64,000 nucleotides of DNA from Haladaptatus sp. QDMS2 (GCF_029338295.1 NZ_CP119791.1:434001-498000), one strand, 5' to 3'; counted from the stretch's first letter, positions 7,401 to 16,076 are shown. The notes: a model not told the origin generated them from the letters alone. Numbers and translations are program-made.

Positions 7401-10400
7401 TTATTCGCCCCAGTTGCGCACCTGCTTTGGGCGCTTCTCGACGGCGTCTACGTCGAGTGGGTCGTCGCGGGCCGCGAGCGCTTCGAGCACGGCGTTCGCG
7501 CTCTCTGCGGTGGAGTAGTACGGCACGTCTTCGGTGACGGCCTGCTGGAGCGTCGCCACGTCGTCTGAGATGACGAGGTCGACCTCGCCGTTGCGAATCG
7601 CGGCAGGCGCGTCGTCGAACTCGGCCACGTCGTAGAAGGCGTCGAAGCCGTCTACGTCGAGGTCACAGACGACGGTCCCGCTCTCGGGGAGTTCCTGTCC
7701 GGCGGCGGACTGGGCCTTCTCGTAGGCCTTCGGGAACGAGCGCGCAGAGCCCATCACTTCGCCGGTCGATTTCATCTCCGGACCGAGCCGTGGGTCGCTT
7801 CCTTCGAGGCGGTCGAATGGGAGGACGACCTCTTTCACGCTCACGTGCTCTGGCACCTGCTCTTCGACGCCGAGTTCCGGGAGCGAGCTCCCGGCCATCA
7901 CCTTCGCCGCGAGCTTCGCGATTGGGACGCCCGTCGCCTTCGAGACGAACGGGACGGTGCGCGAAGAGCGTGGGTTCGCTTCGAGGACGTACACCTCGCC
8001 GTCTTTGACGGCCAACTGGACGTTGAGCAGGCCTATCGTTTCGAGAGCGCGCGCAATGTCCGTCGTCACCTCGCGGACGCGCTTCAGGAGGTCGGTATCG
8101 AGCGAGCGCGGCGGAATCATACACGCGGAGTCGCCGGAGTGGACTCCCGCCGTCTCGATGTGTTCCATGATGCCGCCGATGAGGACGTTTTCGCCGTCTG
8201 CGACGGCGTCCACGTCGAGTTCCACTGCGCCATCGAGGAACTGGTCTACGAGAATCGGCTGGTCCGGACTCACGCGGACGGCCTCCTCGATGTAGGTCTT
8301 CAGTTCCTCGTCGTCGTAGACGATTTCCATCGCGCGGCCGCCGAGCACGTAGCTCGGACGGACGAGCACCGGATAGCCCAGGTCGCGAGCGAGGTCGAGC
8401 GCCTCCGCCTCAGAGCGCGCCGTGCCACCCTCTGGCTGGGCGATGTCGAGGTCGTCCATGAGCGCGTTGAAGCGGTCGCGGTTCTCCGCTAAGTCCATCG
8501 CGTCGATGGAGGTGCCGAGAATCTGACAGTCTAAGCCACGACGTTCGAGTTCTTCCTCCAGTGGGTGACCGACGTTGACGGAGGTCTGGCCACCGAATTG
8601 GACCATCACGCCGTCCGCGTTGGTGCGTTCGACGATATCCGCAATCTCCTCTGCGGTAATCGGTTCGAAGAACAGGCCGTCAGAGGTGTCGTAGTCCGTG
8701 CTCACCGTCTCCGGGTTGTTGTTCACGACGTGGGCGTCGATACCCATCTCGCGCAGCGCGCGGACGGCGTGAACCGCACAGTAGTCGAACTCGACGCCCT
8801 GCCCGATGCGGATGGGGCCGCCGCCGACCACGACGACGCTCTCTACGTCCTCGTCTACTTGCACCTCGTTGTGGCGCATCGAACTGATTGGGTCGCGAGC
8901 GGAGTAGTAGTACGGCGTGCTCGCGGCGAACTCACCCGCGCAGGTGTCCACCTGTTTGTAGGTGCGTTCTGGGGCGACGGTTTCGACTTCGTCTACGCCG
9001 ACACCCGCAATCTGTGCGACCTGTGCGTTCGTGTAGCCGGCCTGTGCGGCCTTCGCGAAGTCGCCATTCTGGGCGGCGACGGTGGCCTCTGCGATGCGTT
9101 CGAAGCGTTCTACGTACCACTCGCGGATGCCCGTGAATTCACAGATTTGCTCGGTTGTGTAGCCCCGCTCGAACGCCTCGAAGATGGCGAACGGGCGGTC
9201 GGGAGACGGGGCGATGAGGTAGTCGGTTTCGAGTTCGTCGTCTGAAACCTCGGCCCAGTCTGCGCTCGGTTCGTACTCGGTCGAGCGAAGCGCCTTGAGG
9301 AAGCTCTCCTCGAAGGTGCGCCCGATGGCCATTGCCTCGCCCGTCGACTTCATCGCCGTGCTGAGCGTGAAGTCCACCTCGGGGAACTTGTCCTTGGGCC
9401 AGCGCGGAATCTTCGTGACGACGTAGTCGATTGCCGGTTCGAAGGCGGCAGTCGTCTCGCCGGTGATTTCGTTCTCGATTTCGTGGAGGCGCTTGCCGAG
9501 GGCGACCTTCGCGGTCACGCGGGCAATCGGGTAGCCCGTTGCCTTCGAGGCGAGCGCGGAGGAGCGCGAGACGCGCGGGTTCACTTCGACGACGCGGTAC
9601 TCCCCGCCGGGCGTGCCGTCGTCGTGCCACGCGAACTGGATATTACAGCCACCCTGAATGCCGAGTTCGCGGATGACGTCCAGGGCCGCGGTGCGCATCT
9701 CCTGGTGGCCTTCGTCGGGGATGACCTGACTCGGGGTGACGACGATGGACTCGCCGGTGTGGATGCCCATCGGGTCTAAGTTCTCCATGTTACAGATGAT
9801 GATACAGGAGTCGTCCGCGTCGCGCATCACTTCGTATTCGAGTTCGATCCAGCCGGCGATAGACTCGGTAATGAGCACCTCGTTGTTGCGCGAGAGGCGC
9901 AGGCCCTTGCGCGTGCGCTCTCTCAGTTCGTCCATCTCGGAGACGACGCCCGACCCGCTCCCACCGAGGGTGTAGGTCGTGCGCATGATGACGGGGAGGC
10001 CCCCGACCGCATCGACGGCGGCTTCGAGTTGGTCGATGTCGTCGATGGTCTCAGAGCGCGGCACTGGTTGCCCAATCGACTCCATGCGCTGTCTGAACAG
10101 GTCGCGGTCCTCGGTCGCGTAAATCGTGTCGAGGGGTGTCCCCATGATTTCGACGTCGTACTCCTCTAAGACGCCTTCCTCTGCGAGTTCTGCGGTGACG
10201 TTGAGTCCGGTCTGTCCGCCAAGCCCGGCGATGACGCCGTCGGGGCGCTCCTTGCGGATAATCTCGGTGATGGCGTCAGTGGTAATCGGTTCTAAGTACA
10301 CTGCGTCTGCCATCTCCGGGTCGGTCATGATGGTTGCCGGGTTGGAGTTAACCAGAACAACTCGGGCTCCTTCTTCCTGTAGCGCGCGACAGGCCTGTGC

Positions 10401-10487
10401 GCCGGAGTAGTCGAACTCCGCTGCCTGTCCAATCTGAATTGGCCCACTCCCGATCAAAAGAATCGTCCGGTCGGCTCCGTCGGTCAT
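7401..10487 (-). CDS. carB: Carbamoyl-phosphate synthase large subunit
   Basis: A 1028-residue synthetase with two ATP-grasp halves: the first (GSGPIQIGQAAEFDYSG near residue 13, TLGGSGSG near 175) makes carboxyphosphate and carbamate, the second (GGGPIRIGQGVEFDY near 552, VLGGRAME near 715) phosphorylates carbamate. An oligomerisation linker lies between them. The C-terminal MGS-like allosteric domain is short, making the protein slightly shorter than the 1070 or so residues of bacterial CarB. It works with CarA encoded at 4569-5639. Confidence 0.96.
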   Translation of the reverse strand: MTDGADRTILLIGSGPIQIGQAAEFDYSGAQACRALQEEGARVVLVNSNPATIMTDPEMADAVYLEPITTDAITEIIRKERPDGVIAGLGGQTGLNVTAELAEEGVLEEYDVEIMGTPLDTIYATEDRDLFRQRMESIGQPVPRSETIDDIDQLEAAVDAVGGLPVIMRTTYTLGGSGSGVVSEMDELRERTRKGLRLSRNNEVLITESIAGWIELEYEVMRDADDSCIIICNMENLDPMGIHTGESIVVTPSQVIPDEGHQEMRTAALDVIRELGIQGGCNIQFAWHDDGTPGGEYRVVEVNPRVSRSSALASKATGYPIARVTAKVALGKRLHEIENEITGETTAAFEPAIDYVVTKIPRWPKDKFPEVDFTLSTAMKSTGEAMAIGRTFEESFLKALRSTEYEPSADWAEVSDDELETDYLIAPSPDRPFAIFEAFERGYTTEQICEFTGIREWYVERFERIAEATVAAQNGDFAKAAQAGYTNAQVAQIAGVGVDEVETVAPERTYKQVDTCAGEFAASTPYYYSARDPISSMRHNEVQVDEDVESVVVVGGGPIRIGQGVEFDYCAVHAVRALREMGIDAHVVNNNPETVSTDYDTSDGLFFEPITAEEIADIVERTNADGVMVQFGGQTSVNVGHPLEEELERRGLDCQILGTSIDAMDLAENRDRFNALMDDLDIAQPEGGTARSEAEALDLARDLGYPVLVRPSYVLGGRAMEIVYDDEELKTYIEEAVRVSPDQPILVDQFLDGAVELDVDAVADGENVLIGGIMEHIETAGVHSGDSACMIPPRSLDTDLLKRVREVTTDIARALETIGLLNVQLAVKDGEVYVLEANPRSSRTVPFVSKATGVPIAKLAAKVMAGSSLPELGVEEQVPEHVSVKEVVLPFDRLEGSDPRLGPEMKSTGEVMGSARSFPKAYEKAQSAAGQELPESGTVVCDLDVDGFDAFYDVAEFDDAPAAIRNGEVDLVISDDVATLQQAVTEDVPYYSTAESANAVLEALAARDDPLDVDAVEKRPKQVRNWGE

Positions 10488-10513
10488 TGGTTATTCGGGC
10501 CAAGTCCGTACAT

Positions 10514-10568
10514 CGTAATAAGTCCGACGATAAATTACGAATCCCGAAGCCAAATTTCGAATTTCGAA
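10514..10568 (-). promoter_or_regulatory. carB promoter region with TACGAA/TTCGAA repeats
   Basis: Reading toward carB, a TATA-like ACTTATTACG sits at 10523-10514, about 27-36 bases before the ATG, consistent with a very short leader. Upstream are TACGAA (10536-10541) and two TTCGAA palindromes 7 bases apart (10556 and 10563). TACGAA also occurs in the carA operator and the 7-base step recurs there, which hints that one regulator acts at both carA and carB. Confidence 0.4.
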
Positions 10569-10621
10569 CTATACGGTTGCGATGGTCGCCACTCTCCGTG
10601 TTCCGCCGTCTCAGGGTTCAT

Positions 10622-10849
10622 TCAGGCGAGATCCGAGAGGCGATAGCGATAGGGCTGGCCCTCGATGACCTCGATGTCACCTCGCTGGGCGCGCCGGCCG
10701 AGCACCGTCGCGACCCTGTGGGCACTCTCTATTTCTTCGCCGTGGTCCGCGAGTATCGCACAAATTTCCTTCGCCGTCAGTGGTCCCTCAGGCTCCACCT
10801 CAGCCAGCACTGCGCGAATTCGCTCGAAGTCACCCCCCTCTGGTTGCAT
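10622..10849 (-). CDS. Small winged-helix-like haloarchaeal protein (75 aa)
   Basis: An acidic 75-residue protein whose middle (LTAKEICAILADHGEEIES, then AHRVATVLGRRAQRGDIEVI) and C-terminal beta hairpin (QPYRYRLSDL) resemble a minimal winged helix. No enzymatic motif is present. It starts 112 bases before carB's upstream repeats end and is transcribed in the same direction as carB, but the gap and a TATA-like element suggest separate promoters. The function is unknown; DNA binding is inferred from the pattern. Confidence 0.65.
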   Translation of the reverse strand: MQPEGGDFERIRAVLAEVEPEGPLTAKEICAILADHGEEIESAHRVATVLGRRAQRGDIEVIEGQPYRYRLSDLA

Positions 10850-10945
10850 ACGTCAGAATACGGGTTCTTCATACAAAATTGCTAGTCACACCGGTAGTGA
10901 AACCGATACGACTTATCATCTGTCAAAAATAGGAGGAAATAAACG

Positions 10946-11476
10946 TCAAACCGGCTGGTCGGTCGCCGAGTGGAAGTCGCGTTGGCTGCGATACTCCTCG
11001 ACAAATTCGGCCACGTCGAACGAGAGCATCTGTTCTTCGAACTCGCTCATCGCAGAATCGTCTTCTGCGTGGCTCACGGCGTGTTCCATGAGTTCGATGA
11101 TGAGTTCGACCACGATTTCGTGGAGGCGTCTGTCGTCGAAGTGGCTCACCCAGAGCATCGAACAGCCCAACTGGCCGTCGTTCGAGACGTCCTTGCTCAC
11201 GACCTTCTTGGGGAACTCCTCTTTGACGATGCCCATCATGTGGAGCGTGCCGAACTCCGCCCCGGAGGCGGTGTCGATGGTCTCCTGTAGGACCGCTTCG
11301 AGGAACTCGGGGACGAATCGACCAAGCGGGTGGACGTCCATCACGATGGCGTGAACCTCGCCGCAGTCGCAGGTAAACTCACGCATCCCCATGTCGAATT
11401 GGCGAACGTCCACCGACTCGCCACAGGCGAGCGTGAGGCTGGCGTCCCGGCTTCCGGGCACGCGCGGTTCTGACAT
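10946..11476 (-). CDS. DUF5815-like haloarchaeal protein with a CDC..CGE metal-site candidate
   Basis: A 176-residue acidic protein that I recognise only as a haloarchaeal conserved family of DUF5815 type. An N-terminal segment contains LACGE and FTCDCGEVH, which could bind zinc; the rest is a mixed alpha/beta region (LGCSMLWVSHFDD) and a helical C-terminus ending SATDQPV. ATG 11476 (MSEPRVPG) is preferred over an upstream start at 11530 that reads back across the promoter of the divergent small membrane protein gene. The role is unknown. Confidence 0.65.
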   Translation of the reverse strand: MSEPRVPGSRDASLTLACGESVDVRQFDMGMREFTCDCGEVHAIVMDVHPLGRFVPEFLEAVLQETIDTASGAEFGTLHMMGIVKEEFPKKVVSKDVSNDGQLGCSMLWVSHFDDRRLHEIVVELIIELMEHAVSHAEDDSAMSEFEEQMLSFDVAEFVEEYRSQRDFHSATDQPV

Positions 11477-11567
11477 GGGCGTTCGTTGGACTTTGGGACT
11501 TTTAAACGCCGCGGGTGCGAGTTGCCTCACCCGAAACTATTTGTTTGCTGATAGCATCGACCACGGC

Positions 11568-11834
11568 ATGCTCGGGGTGCGCAACCTGGTTGCGAAAACG
11601 ACACACCGATGCTCGCTCTTTCTGGACGAACACTGGGCGTTCAAGTACTACGTCGTCCCAATCGTGCTGATGGCGAGTGTCCTGTTCGCCCTCGCGCTGG
11701 GTGCATCCAGGCTCACCTCGGCTCAGAGTCTCGAACTAGTGGCCGCGTTTCTGGTCGTCTGCTTCGCTGTCGCGGCAAGCGGGGTGCTTCTCGAAAAGGG
11801 ACTTTCCTGGGTCGGAACGCGAAGACAACGATGA
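11568..11834 (+). CDS. Small two-helix membrane protein (88 aa)
   Basis: An 88-residue protein with an amphipathic start (MLGVRNLVAKTTHRCSLF), then two hydrophobic segments near residues 28-48 and 56-76. ATG 11568 is the best start because upstream in-frame sequence overlaps the divergent gene. It has a Cys/His-containing N-terminus and a basic tail (GTRRQR). No family is recognised. It ends 4 bases from the convergent zinc-ribbon gene. Confidence 0.6.
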   Translation: MLGVRNLVAKTTHRCSLFLDEHWAFKYYVVPIVLMASVLFALALGASRLTSAQSLELVAAFLVVCFAVAASGVLLEKGLSWVGTRRQR

Positions 11835-11838
11835 CGAC

Positions 11839-12030
11839 TCACGAACCGGCGTAAAAGCGCACCAGCCCGCACGCGGGGCAGACGTAACAACCGACGTACT
11901 TTCCTTTTAACTGGAGGACGTTGCCGAGGATGCCACCGTCCGTGTCCACGCGGATGCCGTCACCCTCGTAACTCGTTCTGTGCTCCGACTTCTCCATCGC
12001 CACGTCGCAGTCGGGATAGGTGCGAGCCAT
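11839..12030 (-). CDS. Small zinc-ribbon-like protein (63 aa)
   Basis: A 63-residue protein with a Cys at YPDCDVAM and a C-terminal CYVCPACGLVRFYAG motif typical of a nucleic-acid-binding zinc ribbon. ATG 12030 gives the compact domain; longer frames add an arginine-rich antisense-like stretch. It is followed on the same strand, upstream, by the gene at 12069-12476 with a 38-base gap, so the two may be co-transcribed. The function is unknown. Confidence 0.6.
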   Translation of the reverse strand: MARTYPDCDVAMEKSEHRTSYEGDGIRVDTDGGILGNVLQLKGKYVGCYVCPACGLVRFYAGS

Positions 12031-12068
12031 CGCCTTCGACTTTCGAAATCGCGGGAATACGTCTTCTG

Positions 12069-12476
12069 TCAGGGCCAGTCGTCGCGGACTGGTTCTTCTG
12101 TCTCCGCTTCCGGCTCGTCTTTCGCGAGCGGCCACCCGGCGGCCTCTGCGGCATCTTCGACGTGGAGGAACTCCCACTCTAAGCTCTCGGCGAGTGCTCG
12201 GTCCTCGTCGTTCGTGCTGACGAAGACGTGGCGCGGGGTGTCGAACTGGCGTTTTACGTTTTCCAGACTCTCTTCTTTCCCGCGTGGTCCCGAGAAGAAG
12301 TCCTGGCGGATGCGGTTCTTGCGCGTGAAATTCGTCACGACGTACGTCGGTTTCTCGGAGACGACGCCCACGTACTTGCTCCAGGTCCGAGCGTCGGCGA
12401 ACGCCTCCGATGGCGCAGCGAGCTCTTTCAAGGCTTCGAGCTCGAACGCGAGTGTCATCTCACCGTCGGTACTCAT
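12069..12476 (-). CDS. Conserved haloarchaeal hypothetical protein (135 aa)
   Basis: An acidic 135-residue protein without recognised catalytic motifs. The visible pattern is MTLAFELEALKEL, a beta-rich YVVTNFTRKNRIRQDFF segment, then HVFVSTNDEDRALAESL, ending in an acidic tail. An ATG at 12476 is taken as the start; another ATG 3 codons earlier (12485) is possible. It lies 45 bases downstream of the FAD oxidoreductase gene on the same strand, suggesting one transcript. The VFVSTNDED pattern hints at an alpha/beta fold, but no function can be assigned. Confidence 0.6.
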   Translation of the reverse strand: MSTDGEMTLAFELEALKELAAPSEAFADARTWSKYVGVVSEKPTYVVTNFTRKNRIRQDFFSGPRGKEESLENVKRQFDTPRHVFVSTNDEDRALAESLEWEFLHVEDAAEAAGWPLAKDEPEAETEEPVRDDWP

Positions 12477-12521
12477 ATTCTGCATTCAGACAGCGCGGGC
12501 GAAAACGGCTTCGGTTGGGTA

Positions 12522-13784
12522 CTACTGTTCGGTCGGCGTCGCGAGTTTTTCTGGGTCGAACATCTTCTCCATGAGGATGTCCTTCTGGTCTGCGACGACG
12601 GCCTGCTCGCGGATGAGTTTCTTGTACTTGCCCTGCGGCGAGAGGTCGCCGATGAGGACGCCGCCGACGATTTTGCCGTCCTTGAACGCGAGACGCCGCC
12701 ACTCGGTGTCCGAGTACTTCATCTCGGCTTCGTCGTCGCCGAGCGTCGGGTGGCCAAAGGAGAGGAACGGGAAGTCGAAGTGGGTAATCGAGTACGAGGA
12801 GACCCAGCGGAACTCTTCGAGTTCGTCCTCGCTCGGTTCGCCCTCCGCCTCCATGACCATGTTCTTCCCGGCGACCATGCCCTGCTGTTTCGCACTGCCC
12901 CACGCGCCGTTCTGGGCGTACTCCTCTAAAATCACGTCGTAGAAGCGCGTGATGTCCCCGGCGGCGTACACGTCCGGGTCCTCGGTGCGCATGTACTGGT
13001 CGACGACGATACCGTCGTTGAGTTCGAGACCGGATTCTAAGAGGAGTTCCGTGTTGAAGTCGAGGCCGATGGCGATGCCGACGAAGTCGCTCTCGTAGCG
13101 CTCGCCGTTCGGGTCGATGGTGGCGACGACCTTGCCGTCGTCGTCGGTTTCGAAGCGGTCGACGCCGGACTGGAAGACGGGGGTCACGCCGCGTTCGTCG
13201 AGCGCGTCGTGGATGATTTCTGCACCCTGCTCCGAGAGGGCGTAGCGCCACCAGGCGTTCCCGCGCATGAGGTAGTTCGCGTCGACGCCCTGGGCCGCAC
13301 AGATGGCCGCGAGGTCGATGCCAAGCAGACCGGCCCCGATGACGGCGCCTGTCTCCGCAGTCTCCGCGTGCTCGCGGATGTTGCGGGCGTCCTGGAAGGT
13401 CCAGAAGTGGTGGATGCCCTCGGCATCGGAGTTCTCGACGGGGAGTTGCGTGGGGGTGCCGCCCGTCGCGAGGAGGAGTTTGCCGTACTCGATGGTCTCG
13501 CCTTCGTGGGTAACGAGTTCTTTCGCCTCGCGGTCGATTTTGGTGACGAGCGTGTTGAGTTTGAGCGTGATATCGCGCTCGTCGTACCAGGTCTCGTCGT
13601 GGATCGAGATGGGGGCTTCGGGCAGTTTGCCCTTCGCGAACTCTTTGGTCAGAATGCGGTTATACAGCGCCTCACCCTCATCAGTGACGACGATGATTTC
13701 CGCATCCGGTTTTTCCTGCCGGATTGTCTCGGCTGCGGAACTACCCGCAATCCCGTCGCCGATGATGACGTACGCCTCGGTCAT
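12522..13784 (-). CDS. FAD-dependent NAD(P)H oxidoreductase (pyridine nucleotide-disulphide/rubredoxin reductase type)
   Basis: A 420-residue flavoprotein. The first dinucleotide motif GDGIAGSSAAE (residues 8-18) binds FAD, GAGLLGIDLA near 150 binds NAD(P)H, and the C-terminal FAD signature is TEDPDVYAAGD near 268. The redox-active CxxC of disulphide reductases is absent, so it fits the NirB/rubredoxin/ferredoxin reductase branch, which passes electrons to a separate carrier. A C-terminal domain of about 120 residues with an FGHP segment follows. No electron-carrier gene is adjacent. Confidence 0.85.
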   Translation of the reverse strand: MTEAYVIIGDGIAGSSAAETIRQEKPDAEIIVVTDEGEALYNRILTKEFAKGKLPEAPISIHDETWYDERDITLKLNTLVTKIDREAKELVTHEGETIEYGKLLLATGGTPTQLPVENSDAEGIHHFWTFQDARNIREHAETAETGAVIGAGLLGIDLAAICAAQGVDANYLMRGNAWWRYALSEQGAEIIHDALDERGVTPVFQSGVDRFETDDDGKVVATIDPNGERYESDFVGIAIGLDFNTELLLESGLELNDGIVVDQYMRTEDPDVYAAGDITRFYDVILEEYAQNGAWGSAKQQGMVAGKNMVMEAEGEPSEDELEEFRWVSSYSITHFDFPFLSFGHPTLGDDEAEMKYSDTEWRRLAFKDGKIVGGVLIGDLSPQGKYKKLIREQAVVADQKDILMEKMFDPEKLATPTEQ

Positions 13785-13905
13785 GGCAGGAAGGTTCGTT
13801 TCGGGGGTTAATGTGAATTGCTATCTTCGTGACCTGCCAATGCGGTCACAGGCGAGCGCGTGTGCGGGCGAGAGATTTTAACTGACCAGTCCTAACCCCT
13901 TCCCG

Positions 13906-14496
13906 ATGAAACTCCGTCAGAACGTTCGCCACTTCGCCGCGAAGCAGGCGCTAACCATGCCCGTCGTCGGTGAGGTCGTGTCGGGGAAACTCGTCGACCT
14001 GCACACGGGCATCTTCCTGAAGAAAGCAGATGAGGCGCACCGCGAGGCGCGTCGCGACCACTTGGATGCCTTCTTCGACGCGACGATGGACTCCTACGTC
14101 GCCGGGTTGAACGCTGGGTTCCCCGAGGCCGAGGCCCGGGAAATCACGCACATCCAGGCCAACTTCGACTTCTTTAACCACGGCTGGACCGAAATGATGG
14201 AGATTCCCGGGGACGAACTCGAAGCCCACTACCGGCGCTACGAGACGTTCTTCAAGCAGTACGACATCACCATCGACGACCCGCTCGGCGAGTTCGCCCC
14301 GCCAACAGGTGTCCCCGAGGCCCCGAAGACCCTCTCGAAACTCGAAACCGCCGAGTACGAGATCGCCATCGCTGGCTTCGCAGACGACGTGTACGTAGAG
14401 GATGGAGCGGGCGAACTCAGAAAGGGTGGCGATACCGAGGAACCTGCTGACGTAGACGTGAGCGACGCCCCGGGGATGCGCGGGCGAGACGAGTAA
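13906..14496 (+). CDS. DUF6149-like haloarchaeal protein
   Basis: A 196-residue acidic, mostly alpha-helical protein starting MKLRQNVRHFAAKQAL, with a central helical block (DAFFDATMDSYVAGLNAG, HIQANFDFFNHGWTEMMEI) and a disordered acidic C-terminus (GDTEEPADVDVSDAPG). I recognise it only as a conserved haloarchaeal family, likely DUF6149. No signal peptide or membrane helix is seen. The function is unknown. Confidence 0.65.
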   Translation: MKLRQNVRHFAAKQALTMPVVGEVVSGKLVDLHTGIFLKKADEAHREARRDHLDAFFDATMDSYVAGLNAGFPEAEAREITHIQANFDFFNHGWTEMMEIPGDELEAHYRRYETFFKQYDITIDDPLGEFAPPTGVPEAPKTLSKLETAEYEIAIAGFADDVYVEDGAGELRKGGDTEEPADVDVSDAPGMRGRDE

Positions 14497-14501
14497 TCGG
14501 C

Positions 14502-14705
14502 TCAGGCCCGTTCTTTTTCTGCGATTTGCTGGAGCGCCGAGGCAATCTGCTCGAACGCGCGGATGAACCGAATCGCGAGGTAAATCCACAACACACCGAG
14601 GATGACCATCGCCCCGAGGAGCAGTTGCTGGGCGATGAGGACGCTGTAGAGCATCACGAGCACGCTCGCGACGCCGATGAGGACGAGGAGGGACCGTTCT
14701 TCCAT
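14502..14705 (-). CDS. Small two-helix membrane protein (67 aa)
   Basis: A 67-residue protein with two hydrophobic helices (residues 6-25 and 30-48) followed by an amphipathic, charged helix ending QQIAEKERA. It ends 5 bases from the convergent gene at 13906-14496. The architecture is that of small haloarchaeal membrane proteins without a known role. Confidence 0.65.
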   Translation of the reverse strand: MEERSLLVLIGVASVLVMLYSVLIAQQLLLGAMVILGVLWIYLAIRFIRAFEQIASALQQIAEKERA

Positions 14706-14785
14706 ACTGTTGATTACTCAACTGGTGTCGATAAAACTACCGTGGCGAGTCAGCCATCTGCTGTCGCGAGCGCTTCGAGCCGGTC

Positions 14786-15178
14786 TTATTCGGTGGGGTC
14801 GTGGCCCGTCACGTTTCGATAATCTGCATCCAGTTCCTGCTGTCCCAGGTGCGTGATTTTGTAGAAGGTCTGGCGGCCGTCTGCGCCCTCGGGCGCACCG
14901 GTCCGCGAGATGAGCCCGACGTCGACGAGTTCGCCGAGGTGGTGGCTCAGGTCGAAACTGCTGTCGGCGACAGCCACTTGAATCTCTTTTCGTGCCATCT
15001 CGCCGCGCTCTCCGAGCAGAAATAGGATGGCGTACCGGCGGGTGTCCCCGAGCGCTGCCTTCCTCGCGACGTGGTCTGCGAGCGTCCCGATGCTGTCGTC
15101 GAACAGTCGTTTGTCCACGTACTGTTCGAGGTCGTGCCCCTCAGTCTCGGCCGGACTGTCTTCGTCTATCGCGGCCAT
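14786..15178 (-). CDS. ArsR-type winged-helix transcriptional regulator
   Basis: A 130-residue regulator with an acidic N-terminal extension of about 35 residues and an ArsR-like wHTH: LGDTRRYAILFLLGERGEMARKE for helices 1-2, FDLSHHLGELVDVGLI for the recognition helix, and a wing RQTFYKITHLGQQEL. No Cys metal-binding pair is visible, so metal sensing is unlikely. It is divergent from the deoxyribosyltransferase-like gene at 15309 with a palindrome in the 130-base spacer, which suggests control of that gene. Confidence 0.8.
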   Translation of the reverse strand: MAAIDEDSPAETEGHDLEQYVDKRLFDDSIGTLADHVARKAALGDTRRYAILFLLGERGEMARKEIQVAVADSSFDLSHHLGELVDVGLISRTGAPEGADGRQTFYKITHLGQQELDADYRNVTGHDPTE

Positions 15179-15224
15179 GATTACCTGACACTACGTGGAA
15201 CTCGTATAAGTGTGTACCGACTAC

Positions 15225-15240
15225 AAAGAATATTTTCTTT
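15225..15240. promoter_or_regulatory. Inverted repeat AAAGAA-TATT-TTCTTT in a divergent promoter
   Basis: A perfect 6-base inverted repeat with a 4-base centre lies midway between the ArsR-type gene (start 15178) and the gene at 15309. TATA-like elements flank it: ACTTATAC toward the regulator and TTATTTTAC (about 15278-15286) toward the other gene, 25-30 bases before its ATG. This is a good candidate operator for the regulator. Confidence 0.45.
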
Positions 15241-15308
15241 ATTTATCTTCTACATATAGCTGTTCTCGCCCTGCGGTTATTTTACCCGTCACAGAGATTC
15301 CGTGAATA

Positions 15309-16076
15309 ATGTTCGACGGGCAGACGACCTTCCGGTACGACGGGCGCCCAATCGCCGATATCCTCGCAGAGCAGGCGCCCACACCCCCACAGTTCGGTGC
15401 GCACAACGATTTCACCGTGTACGTCATGGGGCCGTACACTGCATTCGACGCGACGTACGCCTACGACGACGCGGACAAACTCCGAACGCCGTTTCAGGCA
15501 GACCCACTGTTCGACCCGGACGAACACGTAACCGACGACGGAACCGGCGATATGGAACAGGCGCTCCGCGATTTCTGTGCGGAACTCCGCGAGCACCACA
15601 ACTGCCGTGCGTTCATCGCGACAGACATCGATATTCCGACTCACCAGCAGGCTGCGGCGCGAAATCGAGCGCGTGAGCCCGGAACCTCCCGCGTCGAGGG
15701 CATGGACCCGCTCGCCCAGTCGGTCGCCTTCGCGGCCCACAGCGACGCCGTCATCTTTCTGTTCACCGCTGGCGGTCTGACCACCGGCGTCGGAACCGAG
15801 ACGGGCGGCATCCTCGGAGAGTTTCACCTGCGTCGCGGAAACAGCGCACTCACGCACAAACCGGGCCAGCGAATCAGCGTCTACCGACACGCTGCGTTCA
15901 CCAGCGCGACGGTGACGGAACTCCCGCAAGGCTACGACGTTCGATACGACACGTTCGAGGAGAAAGCTGGCCTCCACGACAAGGTGCGAAACTGGCTGGA
16001 TAGCCTCTCTCGTGAAGCCCGCGACACGAACCTCCCGGTGTTCGTCACGGGCGACACCTACGCGCCGGACAGCTAA
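15309..16076 (+). CDS. DUF7509-like protein with nucleoside deoxyribosyltransferase-like motifs
   Basis: A 255-residue haloarchaeal protein. After a leader (MFDGQTTFRYDGRPIADIL), the segment FTVYVMGPYTAFD (around residues 35-47) resembles the first strand and GPY loop of nucleoside 2-deoxyribosyltransferases. RAFIATDIDIP near 105 and SDAVIFLFTAGGLTTGVGTETGGILGE (broken here for clarity: SDAVIFLF, then GVGTETGG, then ILGE) near 145-170 match the Asp and GT..E region of that fold. The enzymatic reaction is unproven. It is divergent from an ArsR-type regulator. The family label is from memory. Confidence 0.6.
   Translation: MFDGQTTFRYDGRPIADILAEQAPTPPQFGAHNDFTVYVMGPYTAFDATYAYDDADKLRTPFQADPLFDPDEHVTDDGTGDMEQALRDFCAELREHHNCRAFIATDIDIPTHQQAAARNRAREPGTSRVEGMDPLAQSVAFAAHSDAVIFLFTAGGLTTGVGTETGGILGEFHLRRGNSALTHKPGQRISVYRHAAFTSATVTELPQGYDVRYDTFEEKAGLHDKVRNWLDSLSREARDTNLPVFVTGDTYAPDS

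Noticed and set aside
8565-9245. Long plus-strand open frame inside carB
   Set aside because: It is antisense to a fully conserved carB sequence; long opposite-strand frames are expected from the codon bias of GC-rich haloarchaeal genes, and its residues have no recognisable motif.
15282-15977. 231-codon minus-strand frame
   Set aside because: It is antisense to the DUF7509-like gene, which has a promoter and start context; the minus frame has no such context.
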